This document shows positions 24,925 to 32,545 of a stretch of DNA of 48,835 nucleotides, one piece after another (position 1 is the first letter of the stretch; the number at the start of each line of letters is the position of its first letter). Source of the DNA: an uncultured Lachnospiraceae bacterium (GTDB taxonomy: Bacteria; Bacillota; Clostridia; Lachnospirales; Lachnospiraceae); assembly GCA_900551235.1 (NCBI GenBank), contig URUU01000011.1:1-48835 (forward strand), given 5' to 3'. Position numbers and translations under genes: made by a program. Under the pieces are notes generated by a model. The model was not told the origin of the DNA and ran no database searches. It was given only the letters and a program-made list of their open reading frames with translations.

Positions 24925-26088
24925 ATGAAGAGAGTATTTTTGATCGTGCTGGACAGTGTTGGTGTCGGCGCGGCACCGGATGCAGCACGTTTTGGGGATG
25001 CGGGCAGCAATACACTTGGAACCTGTCGGAAAACAGGAAAGCTTAAAGTTCCGAATCTGGAGAAACTGGGACTTTTTTCTCTGGATGGTATGGAACCCCA
25101 AAAAGAGGAGAGGGCGGCAGAAGGTTGTTTCGCAAGAATGACAGAAAAGTCAAATGGAAAAGATACCACGACCGGACACTGGGAGATTGCCGGACTGATT
25201 TCGGAAAAGCCGATGCCAGTTTATCCGCATGGTTTTCCGGATGGGATCATAAAAGCATTTGAAGAACAGACACACAGAGGAACGCTCTGCAACCTGCCAT
25301 ATTCCGGTACAGAAGTGATCAAAGCCTATGGCCAGGAGCATATAAGAACCGGAAAACTGATCGTGTATACTTCGGCGGACAGTGTGTTTCAGATTGCAGC
25401 ACACGAAGAAGTAGTGCCGCTAAAAGAACTTTATGAGGACTGCCGCATAGCCAGAAAGCTTCTGAGCGGGGAGCATGCAGTGGGACGTGTGATCGCCCGT
25501 CCGTTTGTGGGAAGTTATCCGGATTTTACGAGGACAGTCAACCGTCATGATTTTTCACTGCTGCCGCCGCAGGAGACAGTACTTGATGAAATCCAGAAGG
25601 CGGGAATGGAGACGATTGGTGTCGGTAAGATTTACGACATTTTTGCCGGAAAGGGAATCAGCCGTACTTTTGCAAATGAAGGAAATGACAAAAATATGGA
25701 ACGTGTTTTTGAACTTCAGAAAGAAGATTTTACCGGACTTTGTTTTGTGAATCTGGTCGATTTCGACATGATCTACGGGCACCGCAACAACATCGGGGGG
25801 TATACGGCGGCGTTAAATGCGTTTGATGTGCAGCTTGGCAGATTCCTTGAACAGATGCATCAGGAAGATCTGCTGCTGATCACGGCAGACCATGGATGTG
25901 ATCCGGGTTATCCGGGAACGGATCATACCAGAGAATACACACCTTGCCTCTGCTATGGAAAGGCCCTGAAAAAAGGTGTGGATCTGCATACCAGAGAGAG
26001 TTTTGCAGATATTGCGGCAACAGTTGCCGAGGCACTTGGGATATCACATACAGGTGCAGGAAAAAGTTTCTATCAGGAAATACGATAG
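24925..26088 (+). CDS. deoB: Phosphopentomutase
   Basis: DeoB interconverts (deoxy)ribose 1-phosphate and 5-phosphate in nucleoside salvage. The 387-residue protein shows the alkaline-phosphatase superfamily metal sites: VFLIVLDSVGVGAAPDA at the N-terminus, KDTTTGHWEIAG (active-site Thr), and the C-terminal VDFDMIYGHRN and ITADHGCDPGYPGTDHTRE. The start at ATG 24925 is preceded by GGGGAAGG. An ABC exporter pair starts 20 bp downstream on the same strand, so deoB may head a three-gene unit; there is no obvious functional link. Confidence 0.96.
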   Translation: MKRVFLIVLDSVGVGAAPDAARFGDAGSNTLGTCRKTGKLKVPNLEKLGLFSLDGMEPQKEERAAEGCFARMTEKSNGKDTTTGHWEIAGLISEKPMPVYPHGFPDGIIKAFEEQTHRGTLCNLPYSGTEVIKAYGQEHIRTGKLIVYTSADSVFQIAAHEEVVPLKELYEDCRIARKLLSGEHAVGRVIARPFVGSYPDFTRTVNRHDFSLLPPQETVLDEIQKAGMETIGVGKIYDIFAGKGISRTFANEGNDKNMERVFELQKEDFTGLCFVNLVDFDMIYGHRNNIGGYTAALNAFDVQLGRFLEQMHQEDLLLITADHGCDPGYPGTDHTREYTPCLCYGKALKKGVDLHTRESFADIAATVAEALGISHTGAGKSFYQEIR

Positions 26089-26108
26089 CAGAACGGAAAG
26101 GAGATATT

Positions 26109-27845
26109 TTGAAGAAACTTCTGATATATCTTCGCGACTATAAAAAAGAGAGCATTCTTGCTCCGGTATTCAAAATGCTGGAAGCAACGTTTGACCTTCT
26201 GGTTCCTCTTGTTATGGCTGCGATCATCAACACAGGAATTGCAAATAAAGATAAAGGTTATATTCTGTCACACTGTGCACTTCTGATCCTGCTCGGTGTG
26301 GTTGGACTGACCTGCAGCATTACGGCACAGTATTTTGCGGCGAAAGCGTCCGTTGGATTCTGTACCAGAGTGCGCCATGTACTGTTTTCGCATATCCAGT
26401 CACTTGGATTTGCGGAAATGGATAAACTGGGGACTTCGACACTGATCACGCGTATGACAAGTGACATCAATCAGGTACAGAGCGGTCTGAACCTGTTTCT
26501 GCGTCTGTTTCTGAGATCGCCGTTTATCGTTTTTGGAAGCATTGTGATGGCATTTATCGTAAGTCCGAAGGCGGCTGTTATTTTTGTAGTAACCATCCCG
26601 CTGCTTTCGGTGGTTGTTTTTGGTATTATGTTCATCACAATGCCGCTCTACCGCAAAGTGCAGGGCAGTCTGGACGGGATCCTTGGAATTACCAGAGAAA
26701 ATCTGACCGGTGTGCGTGTGATCCGTGCATTTGGCAGGGAAGAGCAGGAGGGGGAACGTTTTGAAGAGAGCAATGCCCTGCTGGTACGCAGTCAGCTTCT
26801 GGTGGGTAAAATTTCAGCGCTGATGAATCCACTGACGTATGTGATGATCAATCTTGCCATCGTTGTGATCTTAAATACCGGCGCGGTGCAGATCCATGCC
26901 GGAACTATGCAGCAGGGGGATGTGATCGCACTGGTCAATTATATGAATCAGATTCTGATCGAACTGGTGAAGCTTGCCAACTTGATCATTCAGGTGACAA
27001 AAGCGATGGCATGTGCAGACCGTGTGGCTTCCGTTCTGGATGTAGAGCCGCAGATGGAGTTTTCCTGCAAAGAAAAAGCCGGGAAAACGGGTACTTCCGG
27101 GGAAGAAGTCGCATTTGACCATGTATCTTTCACTTATGGAGGCGCAGGGGCAGAAGCACTGTCAAACATTCATTTTTCGGTGAAAAAGGGACAGACGGTC
27201 GGTATCATTGGCGGAACCGGAAGCGGAAAATCTACGCTGGTCAGTCTGCTGGCGCGTTTCTATGATGCAACGGATGGACAGATCCGCATCGGCGGGCGGG
27301 ATATACGCAGTTATTCCAGAGAGGAACTGCGTAAAATGATCGGTATGGTCATGCAGAAAGCACAGCTCTTTTCTGGCACGATCCGCTCAAATCTGCTCTG
27401 GGGAAATCCGGATGCGACGGATGAAATGCTCTGGAGGGCACTTGCGACAGCTCAGGCAGAAGAATTTGTACAGAAAAAGGAAAAACAACTGGATGAAACC
27501 GTAGAGCAGGGCGGACGCAATCTTTCCGGAGGGCAGAAGCAGCGCCTGACGATTGCCCGTGCGTTGGTCGAAGATCCGGAAATCCTGATCCTGGATGACA
27601 GTGCCAGTGCACTGGATTTTGCAACCGATGCCGCACTTCGAAAGGCGATCCGTGAGCTGGATAAGAAAATGACAGTCTTTATCGTCAGTCAGAGGACATC
27701 GAGCCTGATGCATGCCGATCTGATCCTGGTACTGGATGATGGAAAAACGGTTGGTATGGGTACGCATGAGGAACTGCTTTCGAACTGTCCGGTATATCAG
27801 GAGATTTATGAAAGTCAGTTTGGAAAGGCAGGTGAGACGGCATGA
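26109..27845 (+). CDS. ABC exporter half-transporter, subunit A (degenerate catalytic site)
   Basis: The protein has 578 residues. A six-helix exporter membrane domain (about 1-310) is fused to a nucleotide-binding domain with Walker A GGTGSGKST (about 368), signature LSGGQ (about 472) and Walker B ILILDDSAS. The catalytic Glu after Walker B is replaced by Asp (about 497). The start is TTG 26109, preceded by AAAGGAGA with a 7-nt spacer; the open frame upstream overlaps deoB and lacks similarity. It overlaps the next half-transporter by 4 bp. The two should form a heterodimeric multidrug or lipid exporter of the BmrCD/TM287-288 type. Substrate is unknown. Confidence 0.92.
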   Translation: MKKLLIYLRDYKKESILAPVFKMLEATFDLLVPLVMAAIINTGIANKDKGYILSHCALLILLGVVGLTCSITAQYFAAKASVGFCTRVRHVLFSHIQSLGFAEMDKLGTSTLITRMTSDINQVQSGLNLFLRLFLRSPFIVFGSIVMAFIVSPKAAVIFVVTIPLLSVVVFGIMFITMPLYRKVQGSLDGILGITRENLTGVRVIRAFGREEQEGERFEESNALLVRSQLLVGKISALMNPLTYVMINLAIVVILNTGAVQIHAGTMQQGDVIALVNYMNQILIELVKLANLIIQVTKAMACADRVASVLDVEPQMEFSCKEKAGKTGTSGEEVAFDHVSFTYGGAGAEALSNIHFSVKKGQTVGIIGGTGSGKSTLVSLLARFYDATDGQIRIGGRDIRSYSREELRKMIGMVMQKAQLFSGTIRSNLLWGNPDATDEMLWRALATAQAEEFVQKKEKQLDETVEQGGRNLSGGQKQRLTIARALVEDPEILILDDSASALDFATDAALRKAIRELDKKMTVFIVSQRTSSLMHADLILVLDDGKTVGMGTHEELLSNCPVYQEIYESQFGKAGETA

Positions 27846-29569
27846 CAGGCAGAGTATGGAAACATATCCGGAAATACTGGTTTTATATTGTATGCAGCCT
27901 GATCTTTGCAGCACTTTCTGTAGCAGCACAGCTTTATGTGCCGATCCTGACCGGAAATGCCATTGACCATATGTTGGGTGTTGGAAAAGTAGATTTTGCA
28001 GGTGTGTCAGGGATCGTACAGACGATTCTGACCGCAGCGGCAGTGACTGCAGTTTCCCAGTGGATTTTTGGTATCTGTAATAATAAGATTACTTATAATG
28101 TAAGCCGTGACCTGAGAAATGCTGCGATCGCCAAGATCCAGAAACTTCCGGTGTCGTATCTGGATGCACATCCGACCGGAGACCTGGTGAGCCGTGTGAT
28201 CGCCGATGTGGAGCAGTTTGCAGACGGACTGTTGATGGGATTTACCCAGTTTTTTACCGGTATTCTGACGATACTTGGAACGCTTGGATTTATGCTGTAT
28301 CTGAATATACCGATCACAGTGGTTGTGGTGTGCGTGACACCGCTCAGTTTTGTGGTGGCTGGCTTTATTGCAAAGAAAACTTACCGCAATTTTCATATGC
28401 AGACGGAAGTGCGCGGGGAACAGACAGCATTTATCAATGAAATGATCGAAGGGCAGAAAGTGGTACAGGCATTCTGCCATGAAAATGAAAATATCCGTCA
28501 GTTTGATGAGATGAACGAACGGCTGCAGGGGGCGAGCCTGAAAGCAATCTTTTTCAGCAGCATTACCAATCCGGCAACCCGCTTTGTCAATAACGTGGTT
28601 TATGCCGGTGTTGCTCTGGTAGGTGCACTGTTTTCGGTAGCCGGCGGCATTACGGTGGGACAGCTTTCCTGCTTTTTGAGTTATGCCAACCAGTATACAA
28701 AGCCGTTTAATGAGATTTCCGGCGTCGTTACCGAGCTTCAGAATGCCATGGCATGTGCACAGCGTATTTTTGAGCTGCTGGATGAAGAAGAACGCACACC
28801 GGACAAAGCAGATGCACGTGTTCTGACAGAAGGAGATGTCGATGGAACTGTGGAGATTTCGGATGTGTCATTCAGTTATGTGCCGGAGCGCAAACTGATC
28901 GAGCATTTTAACCTTTCGGTAAAACCGGGGGAGAGAGTGGCGGTCGTAGGGCCGACCGGATGCGGCAAAACAACGCTGATCAACCTGCTGATGCGTTTTT
29001 ACGATGTGGATGCCGGACAGATCAGGGTATCCGGAACGGATATCCGTGATATCAGCAGAAATTCGCTGCGCCGCAGTTACGGTATGGTGCTGCAGGATAC
29101 CTGGCTGAAATCCGGGACTATCTATGAAAATATCGCATATGGAAAACCGGATGCTACAAAAGATCAGGTAGTGGAAGCAGCAAAAGCAGCACATGCACAC
29201 AGTTTTATCAAACGTCTGCCGGATGGTTATGATACTGTGATCGCGGAGGATGGAGGAAATATCAGCCAGGGACAGAAACAGCTTCTCTGTATCGCAAGAG
29301 TCATGCTCTGTCTGCCACCGATGCTGATTCTCGACGAAGCAACCTCCAGCATTGATACCCGTACCGAGATCAGGATCCAGCAGGCATTTGCAAAAATGAT
29401 GGAAGGGCGTACCAGTTTTATTGTGGCACACCGGCTTTCTACGATACGTGAAGCCGATGTGATCCTGGTAATGGAAAATGGAAAGGTCATCGAACAGGGA
29501 AATCATGAGGAGTTGTTGAAAAAACAGGGATTTTACGCAAAATTATATAATAGTCAATATGAATTGTGA
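27842..29569 (+). CDS. ABC exporter half-transporter, subunit B (catalytic Glu present)
   Basis: This 575-residue membrane-plus-ATPase half-transporter has Walker A GPTGCGKTT, signature ISQGQ (about 474) in place of LSGGQ, and Walker B LILDEATSS with the catalytic Glu at about 499. Together with subunit A this makes one consensus and one degenerate ATP site. Its ATG overlaps the subunit A stop (ATGA), so expression is coupled. No clear terminator follows; a new promoter begins within 22 bp. Confidence 0.93.
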   Translation: MTGRVWKHIRKYWFYIVCSLIFAALSVAAQLYVPILTGNAIDHMLGVGKVDFAGVSGIVQTILTAAAVTAVSQWIFGICNNKITYNVSRDLRNAAIAKIQKLPVSYLDAHPTGDLVSRVIADVEQFADGLLMGFTQFFTGILTILGTLGFMLYLNIPITVVVVCVTPLSFVVAGFIAKKTYRNFHMQTEVRGEQTAFINEMIEGQKVVQAFCHENENIRQFDEMNERLQGASLKAIFFSSITNPATRFVNNVVYAGVALVGALFSVAGGITVGQLSCFLSYANQYTKPFNEISGVVTELQNAMACAQRIFELLDEEERTPDKADARVLTEGDVDGTVEISDVSFSYVPERKLIEHFNLSVKPGERVAVVGPTGCGKTTLINLLMRFYDVDAGQIRVSGTDIRDISRNSLRRSYGMVLQDTWLKSGTIYENIAYGKPDATKDQVVEAAKAAHAHSFIKRLPDGYDTVIAEDGGNISQGQKQLLCIARVMLCLPPMLILDEATSSIDTRTEIRIQQAFAKMMEGRTSFIVAHRLSTIREADVILVMENGKVIEQGNHEELLKKQGFYAKLYNSQYEL

Positions 29570-29590
29570 TAGTTTTGTAAAGTAGTGACC

Positions 29591-29618
29591 TTGTTTTGTA
29601 ATGTTTTTCCGATATACT
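29591..29618 (+). promoter_or_regulatory. Promoter for the flavodoxin-like gene
   Basis: TTGTTT (29591-29596) and TATACT (29613-29618) have a 16-bp spacer. Confidence 0.55.
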
Positions 29619-29699
29619 ATAAAACAGTGTCGGGGAGAAATTTGGGGAGTACGCAGTGTGGAAACATTCTAAAGGCGGATGAAGAAGGAAGGTGCAAAC

Positions 29700-30221
29700 G
29701 TGAAGCAGATTATCATATACAAATCGAGAACCGGTTTTACAAAACAATATGCGCAGTGGCTTGCCCAGTCACTGAAATGTGATTGTATTCCACAGGAGGA
29801 TGCAGGCGGCGTGCGGCTCTCGGATTACGATGTCATTATTTTCGGGAGCAGCTTCCGTGCAGGAAACATAGAAGAAATCAAATGGTATAAAGAAACGGTT
29901 CTTCCTTTTGATAAGATCAACGTAGTATTTGTGACAGGTGCATTGCCGCAGAATTCACCGGAAGCGGTGAGGGCGGTGGAACAGAATTTCAGCAGGCAGG
30001 AGCGTCAGAAAATCCGCACCTTTTATCTGCAGAGCGGACTGAATTATGAAGCGATGAATCTCGGTGATAAGCTGCTGATGAAAGTGTTCCGCGGCATGTT
30101 AAAGGGCAGGAAGCCGCACACCGAGGAAGAACGGAGCTTTCTGGAACTGATGCAGAAGTCCTTTGACCATTCAGAGCCGGAAAATCTGGAACCGATGCTC
30201 AATTATATTCAGGGATTGTAG
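29700..30221 (+). CDS. Flavodoxin-domain protein (HemG/Flavodoxin_5-like)
   Basis: The 173-residue protein begins with a flavodoxin FMN phosphate-binding loop, IIYKSRTGFTKQYAQWL, followed by VIIFGSSFRAG, which fits the second flavin loop. This points to an FMN-binding redox protein of the flavodoxin/protoporphyrinogen oxidase-like group. The electron partner is not identifiable, and no heme genes are near. The GTG at 29700 has GAAGGAAGG upstream and is preferred over the ATG at 29679, whose only purine run directly abuts it. It is monocistronic with a terminator shared with the convergent NlpC/P60 gene. Confidence 0.8.
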   Translation: MKQIIIYKSRTGFTKQYAQWLAQSLKCDCIPQEDAGGVRLSDYDVIIFGSSFRAGNIEEIKWYKETVLPFDKINVVFVTGALPQNSPEAVRAVEQNFSRQERQKIRTFYLQSGLNYEAMNLGDKLLMKVFRGMLKGRKPHTEEERSFLELMQKSFDHSEPENLEPMLNYIQGL

Positions 30222-30283
30222 GAATAATAGAATTTTGAGAGTTGCTTTGTAACGGAGCAATTCGCAGGCATTCATGCTGGGGG

Positions 30284-30334
30284 CAAAAAGAAGCAGACTC
30301 AGATAAAAAGAAAATCTGAACTGCTTCTTTTTGC
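30284..30334. terminator. Bidirectional terminator between the flavodoxin and NlpC/P60 genes
   Basis: CAAAAAGAAGCAG and CTGCTTCTTTTTG form a long stem with a second TCAGAT/ATCTGA stem inside. The A- and T-runs serve both strands. A smaller hairpin (GTTGCT/AGCAAT) lies upstream near 30240. Confidence 0.9.
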
Positions 30335-30349
30335 TGTTTGATAAAGCTG

Positions 30350-31141
30350 CTACAGGAGTCTGCCGTAAATGGCTCTTGATGCCAGATGACTTCCGTAGCT
30401 CAGGGTTTTGATGCAGATTCCACCATTGGGATAGGAAGAGCCGGTGTGCCCGGTAGCATTTAAAATAAGACCATTTCCCATGTAAATAGCAACATGTACC
30501 AGTCCGCCATATGGTGGTAAGGTATTGGAGCGATAGAAGATCAGATCGCCGGGTTTTAAATCTTTCCGGCTGATAAATTTACATTCATTATACTGATTGA
30601 TCACGTAAGTTTCCGGCATGTTCCGTCCTGCTTTGCGGAAGCATTTGGTGACAAGTGCAGAACAGCAGATTCCGTTTTTCAGATCATTGCCGCCGCTCTG
30701 ATAGCGTGTGCCGAGGTATTTCAGGCCATAGCAGATCGCATCATATGCATAAGGTGTTGCTCCTTTTTTGAAGCTTTCATAAGAAATGGCTTTCAGGCGC
30801 ATGATGGAAGTGCTGACGTAGCCGGTTACATTTTTATCCGGCAGATATACCGGAATCCAGGAACTGCGCATGCCTTCGGTGATCTGGGACTGATCTACGA
30901 CAACGGCATCGCTGTGTTTTAATGTGGCAAGTTTTGATGCTTTGGAGGAAGGCTGGCTGCGCACAGCCGTTGTTTTGCCATAGCGCGTGTTATAGGCGAT
31001 GACAAGATAGCCGTCTCCTTTTTTGTATTTGCCAAGATTGATCCTTGGAGCTGCCTGAGTGTGTGCCGGGATCAGAAAAATGGCACACAGAAAAAAGAGG
31101 ACTGCCGGCAGCAGGCAGTGTGATGTTTTTTTTCGTAACAT
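30350..31141 (-). CDS. Secreted NlpC/P60 cell-wall hydrolase with SH3 domain
   Basis: The precursor of 263 residues has a signal peptide (LLPAVLFFLCAIFLIPAHTQA). A bacterial SH3-like domain follows (about 35-115, KTTAVRSQPSSKASKLATL). The C-terminal NlpC/P60 domain has the catalytic Cys in GICCSALVTKC and His in GLVHVAIYMGNG. Such enzymes cut peptidoglycan stem peptides. The usual DCSG motif reads CCSA here, with Cys in place of the Asp. The start at 31141 has AAAGGAGT upstream; a longer open frame to 31273 crosses the promoter. Confidence 0.87.
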   Translation of the reverse strand: MLRKKTSHCLLPAVLFFLCAIFLIPAHTQAAPRINLGKYKKGDGYLVIAYNTRYGKTTAVRSQPSSKASKLATLKHSDAVVVDQSQITEGMRSSWIPVYLPDKNVTGYVSTSIMRLKAISYESFKKGATPYAYDAICYGLKYLGTRYQSGGNDLKNGICCSALVTKCFRKAGRNMPETYVINQYNECKFISRKDLKPGDLIFYRSNTLPPYGGLVHVAIYMGNGLILNATGHTGSSYPNGGICIKTLSYGSHLASRAIYGRLL

Positions 31142-31182
31142 AAGACTCCTTTCTGGATGTTCTGCTCCATATATATTACTAT

Positions 31183-31211
31183 ATTTTAACAAAAAATTAC
31201 AAATATGTAAA
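31183..31211 (-). promoter_or_regulatory. Promoter for the NlpC/P60 gene
   Basis: On the minus strand TTTACA (31211-31206) and TAAAAT (31188-31183) have a 17-bp spacer. Confidence 0.65.
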
Positions 31212-31266
31212 GAAAAGGATTGTGATGAAAAAAAGGGAGAGGGAAAAAGAGCAGGAACAGAACTGC

Positions 31267-31295
31267 TTGACATTTCCGGTAAAGCAGATTATCAT
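31267..31295 (+). promoter_or_regulatory. Promoter for the small multidrug export protein gene
   Basis: TTGACA (31267-31272) and TATCAT (31290-31295) have a 17-bp spacer. Confidence 0.75.
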
Positions 31296-31336
31296 ACGAA
31301 TCATGACAAGATAACAGGGAAAAGAAAGGATAAGGT

Positions 31337-31813
31337 ATGTCTTATATTATTGTGTTTTTTATCTCAATGGTTCCGCTGATCGAGCTGCGAGGTGCGATTC
31401 CTTATGCAGCGGCACAGGGACTGCCATATGTACCATCTTACATCATTGCGATTCTCGGAAATATGCTTCCGGTACCGTTTATTTATCTGTTTGCCAGAAA
31501 AGTACTGATCTGGGGAGCTGATAAGCCGGTGATCGGCAAGTTCTTTACTTACTGCATCGAGAAAGGTGAGAAAGGCGGCAGGAAGCTTCAGGCAACCGCA
31601 GGAAAAGGACTGTTTGTGGCACTGCTTCTGTTTGTCGGGATTCCCCTGCCTGGAACAGGTGCCTGGACCGGCACACTGGCAGCAAGCTTTCTGGATATGG
31701 ATTTCAAGTCCAGTATTATAGCAGTTATGCTCGGTGTTATGCTCGCAGGCATTATCATGGGACTGGCATCCGCAGGACTGCTGGGGGCAGTCAGTGCACT
31801 ATTTGCAGTATAA
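31337..31813 (+). CDS. Small multi-drug export family membrane protein (COG2426)
   Basis: This 158-residue integral membrane protein resembles the Sm_multidrug_ex family. It starts with a hydrophobic helix and the family-typical motif PLIELRGAIPYA, and carries a central LLFVGIPLPGTGAWTG motif and a C-terminal Gly-rich hydrophobic segment. About four membrane segments can be seen. The family name implies export, but transport has little direct support. GAAAGGATAAG precedes the ATG. Confidence 0.85.
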   Translation: MSYIIVFFISMVPLIELRGAIPYAAAQGLPYVPSYIIAILGNMLPVPFIYLFARKVLIWGADKPVIGKFFTYCIEKGEKGGRKLQATAGKGLFVALLLFVGIPLPGTGAWTGTLAASFLDMDFKSSIIAVMLGVMLAGIIMGLASAGLLGAVSALFAV

Positions 31814-31816
31814 AAA

Positions 31817-31848
31817 TTTAGATATTTTAAAATTAAACAATATACAAT
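31817..31848 (+). promoter_or_regulatory. Possible promoter for the type I toxin mRNA
   Basis: TTTAGA (31817-31822) and TATACA (31841-31846) have an 18-bp spacer in a very AT-rich stretch, 48 bp before the toxin frame. Confidence 0.35.
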
Positions 31849-31893
31849 ATGTGATTGAAATAATCAAAAAGTTTCCAAAAACAGAAAATTTGA

Positions 31894-32019
31894 TTGAAAA
31901 AAGAGCACATTCATGATAGGATTCTAATAGGTGCCACCATAACGGTAGTCAGCTTCGGCTTGACCTGCTTTGGATTGGGATATTCCTTTGGCAAGGATCA
32001 TAACAAGACACAGAAATAG
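31894..32019 (+). CDS. Candidate type I toxin peptide (Fst/holin-like), start uncertain
   Basis: A 41-codon frame runs from TTG 31894 to TAG 32017. It encodes a short charged N-terminus, one hydrophobic span (ILIGATITVVSFGLTCFGLG) and a charged tail (FGKDHNKTQK), the shape of Fst/TxpA/holin-like type I toxins. The TTG has no ribosome site. An ATG at 31913 does have AAGAG seven bases upstream, but its frame stops after four codons (M-I-G-F). One extra base after GATAGG would join it to the hydrophobic frame, so the gene may have lost a base. The strong terminator overlapping the stop codon and a convergent antisense promoter support the toxin reading. Confidence 0.5.
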   Translation: MKKEHIHDRILIGATITVVSFGLTCFGLGYSFGKDHNKTQK

Positions 32020-32104
32020 CCGCCCCGGTACTGAGAAAACTGGGCGGCTTTTCTAAAGCTTAACTTTAATATCAGGCCAACCGTCTATCGGTGGCATCTT
32101 TTAT
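32010..32104 (-). ncRNA. Candidate antisense RNA antitoxin, par/RatA-like
   Basis: A minus-strand promoter at 32139-32111 would start transcription near 32104. The RNA would run leftwards through a hairpin (32076-32095) and end at the shared terminator (32018-32049), so it overlaps the 3' end of the toxin mRNA. Its 5' part resembles a segment near the toxin start: GCCACCATAACGGTAG at 31933-31948 and GCCAACCGTCTATCGGTGG at 32076-32094 are imperfect direct repeats, as in the par locus of pAD1. No transcription data are available. Confidence 0.6.
32018..32055. terminator. Shared terminator of the toxin mRNA and antisense RNA
   Basis: AGCCGCCC (32018-32025) and GGGCGGCT (32042-32049) form an 8-bp GC-rich stem. 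It is followed on the plus strand by TTTTCT and on the minus strand by the weaker ATTTCT. Confidence 0.85.
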
Positions 32105-32110
32105 GCTTAT

Positions 32111-32139
32111 AGTATAACATGCCTGTTTCGTGATTTCAA
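32111..32139 (-). promoter_or_regulatory. Antisense RNA promoter
   Basis: On the minus strand TTGAAA (32139-32134) and TATACT (32116-32111) have a 17-bp spacer. It faces the toxin frame and no minus-strand gene lies downstream of it before the toxin. Confidence 0.75.
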
Positions 32140-32175
32140 GAGGGGAATATGAGGTTCTTTTTATAGTTTTTTTGA

Positions 32176-32204
32176 TTGACCTTATTTTCAGATAATGGTA
32201 TGCT
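32176..32204 (+). promoter_or_regulatory. Promoter for the HPr-like gene
   Basis: TTGACC (32176-32181) and TATGCT (32199-32204) have a 17-bp spacer. The mRNA leader of about 95 nt contains the short palindromic repeat. Confidence 0.65.
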
Positions 32205-32227
32205 AAGAAACGAGGGAAACAGAAAAT

Positions 32228-32265
32228 TTTATCTTAATCGGGGATAGAACACGGACTAAGATAAA
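32228..32265. repeat. Palindromic dispersed repeat, copy 2 (short form)
   Basis: TTTATCTTAATCGGGGA and GACTAAGATAAA, the outer arms of the element at 4-91, enclose only about 9 nt here. The inner ACTCCCACT stem is missing. It sits in the leader of the HPr-like gene. Confidence 0.75.
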
Positions 32266-32308
32266 CCTCTAAAAAGCATGGTATTTTATACCGGGAAAGG
32301 AGATTGTT

Positions 32309-32536
32309 ATGGTAAAGAGAAACATCGTACTTGGCAATGTAGCAAATGTTCAGGAGTTCAACAGAATCTGCGGACATATGGATTTTGATGTGGATCTGAC
32401 ACAGGGCAAATATCTGGTAGATGCGAAATCCATCATGGGTATTTTCAGTCTGGATATGGAAAAACCATTAGAGCTGTGTGCAAACACGAACGATGAAGCC
32501 TTGATTGACGAGAAATTCAAAGCTTTCATTCAGTAA
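32309..32536 (+). CDS. HPr-family protein lacking the PTS histidine (Crh-like)
   Basis: This 75-residue protein fits the HPr fold. The segment AKSIMGIFSL (K40, S41) matches the regulatory Ser-46 region of HPr (KSIMGVMSL). The place of the PEP-phosphorylated His-15 reads NVANVQEF, with no His; the only His (H23) is further along. This pattern is like Bacillus Crh, which cannot carry phosphate for sugar uptake but can be phosphorylated on Ser by HPr kinase. An HprK gene lies at 41345. AAAGGAGATTGTT precedes the ATG. It is a regulator by inference; interaction with CcpA is not shown. Confidence 0.82.
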   Translation: MVKRNIVLGNVANVQEFNRICGHMDFDVDLTQGKYLVDAKSIMGIFSLDMEKPLELCANTNDEALIDEKFKAFIQ

Positions 32537-32545
32537 TTTCTGCAA

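Noticed and set aside
31142..31336. Riboswitch before the small export protein gene
   Set aside because: Guanidine and related riboswitches often precede small exporters, but the promoter at 31267-31295 leaves a leader of only about 35 nt, too short for one.
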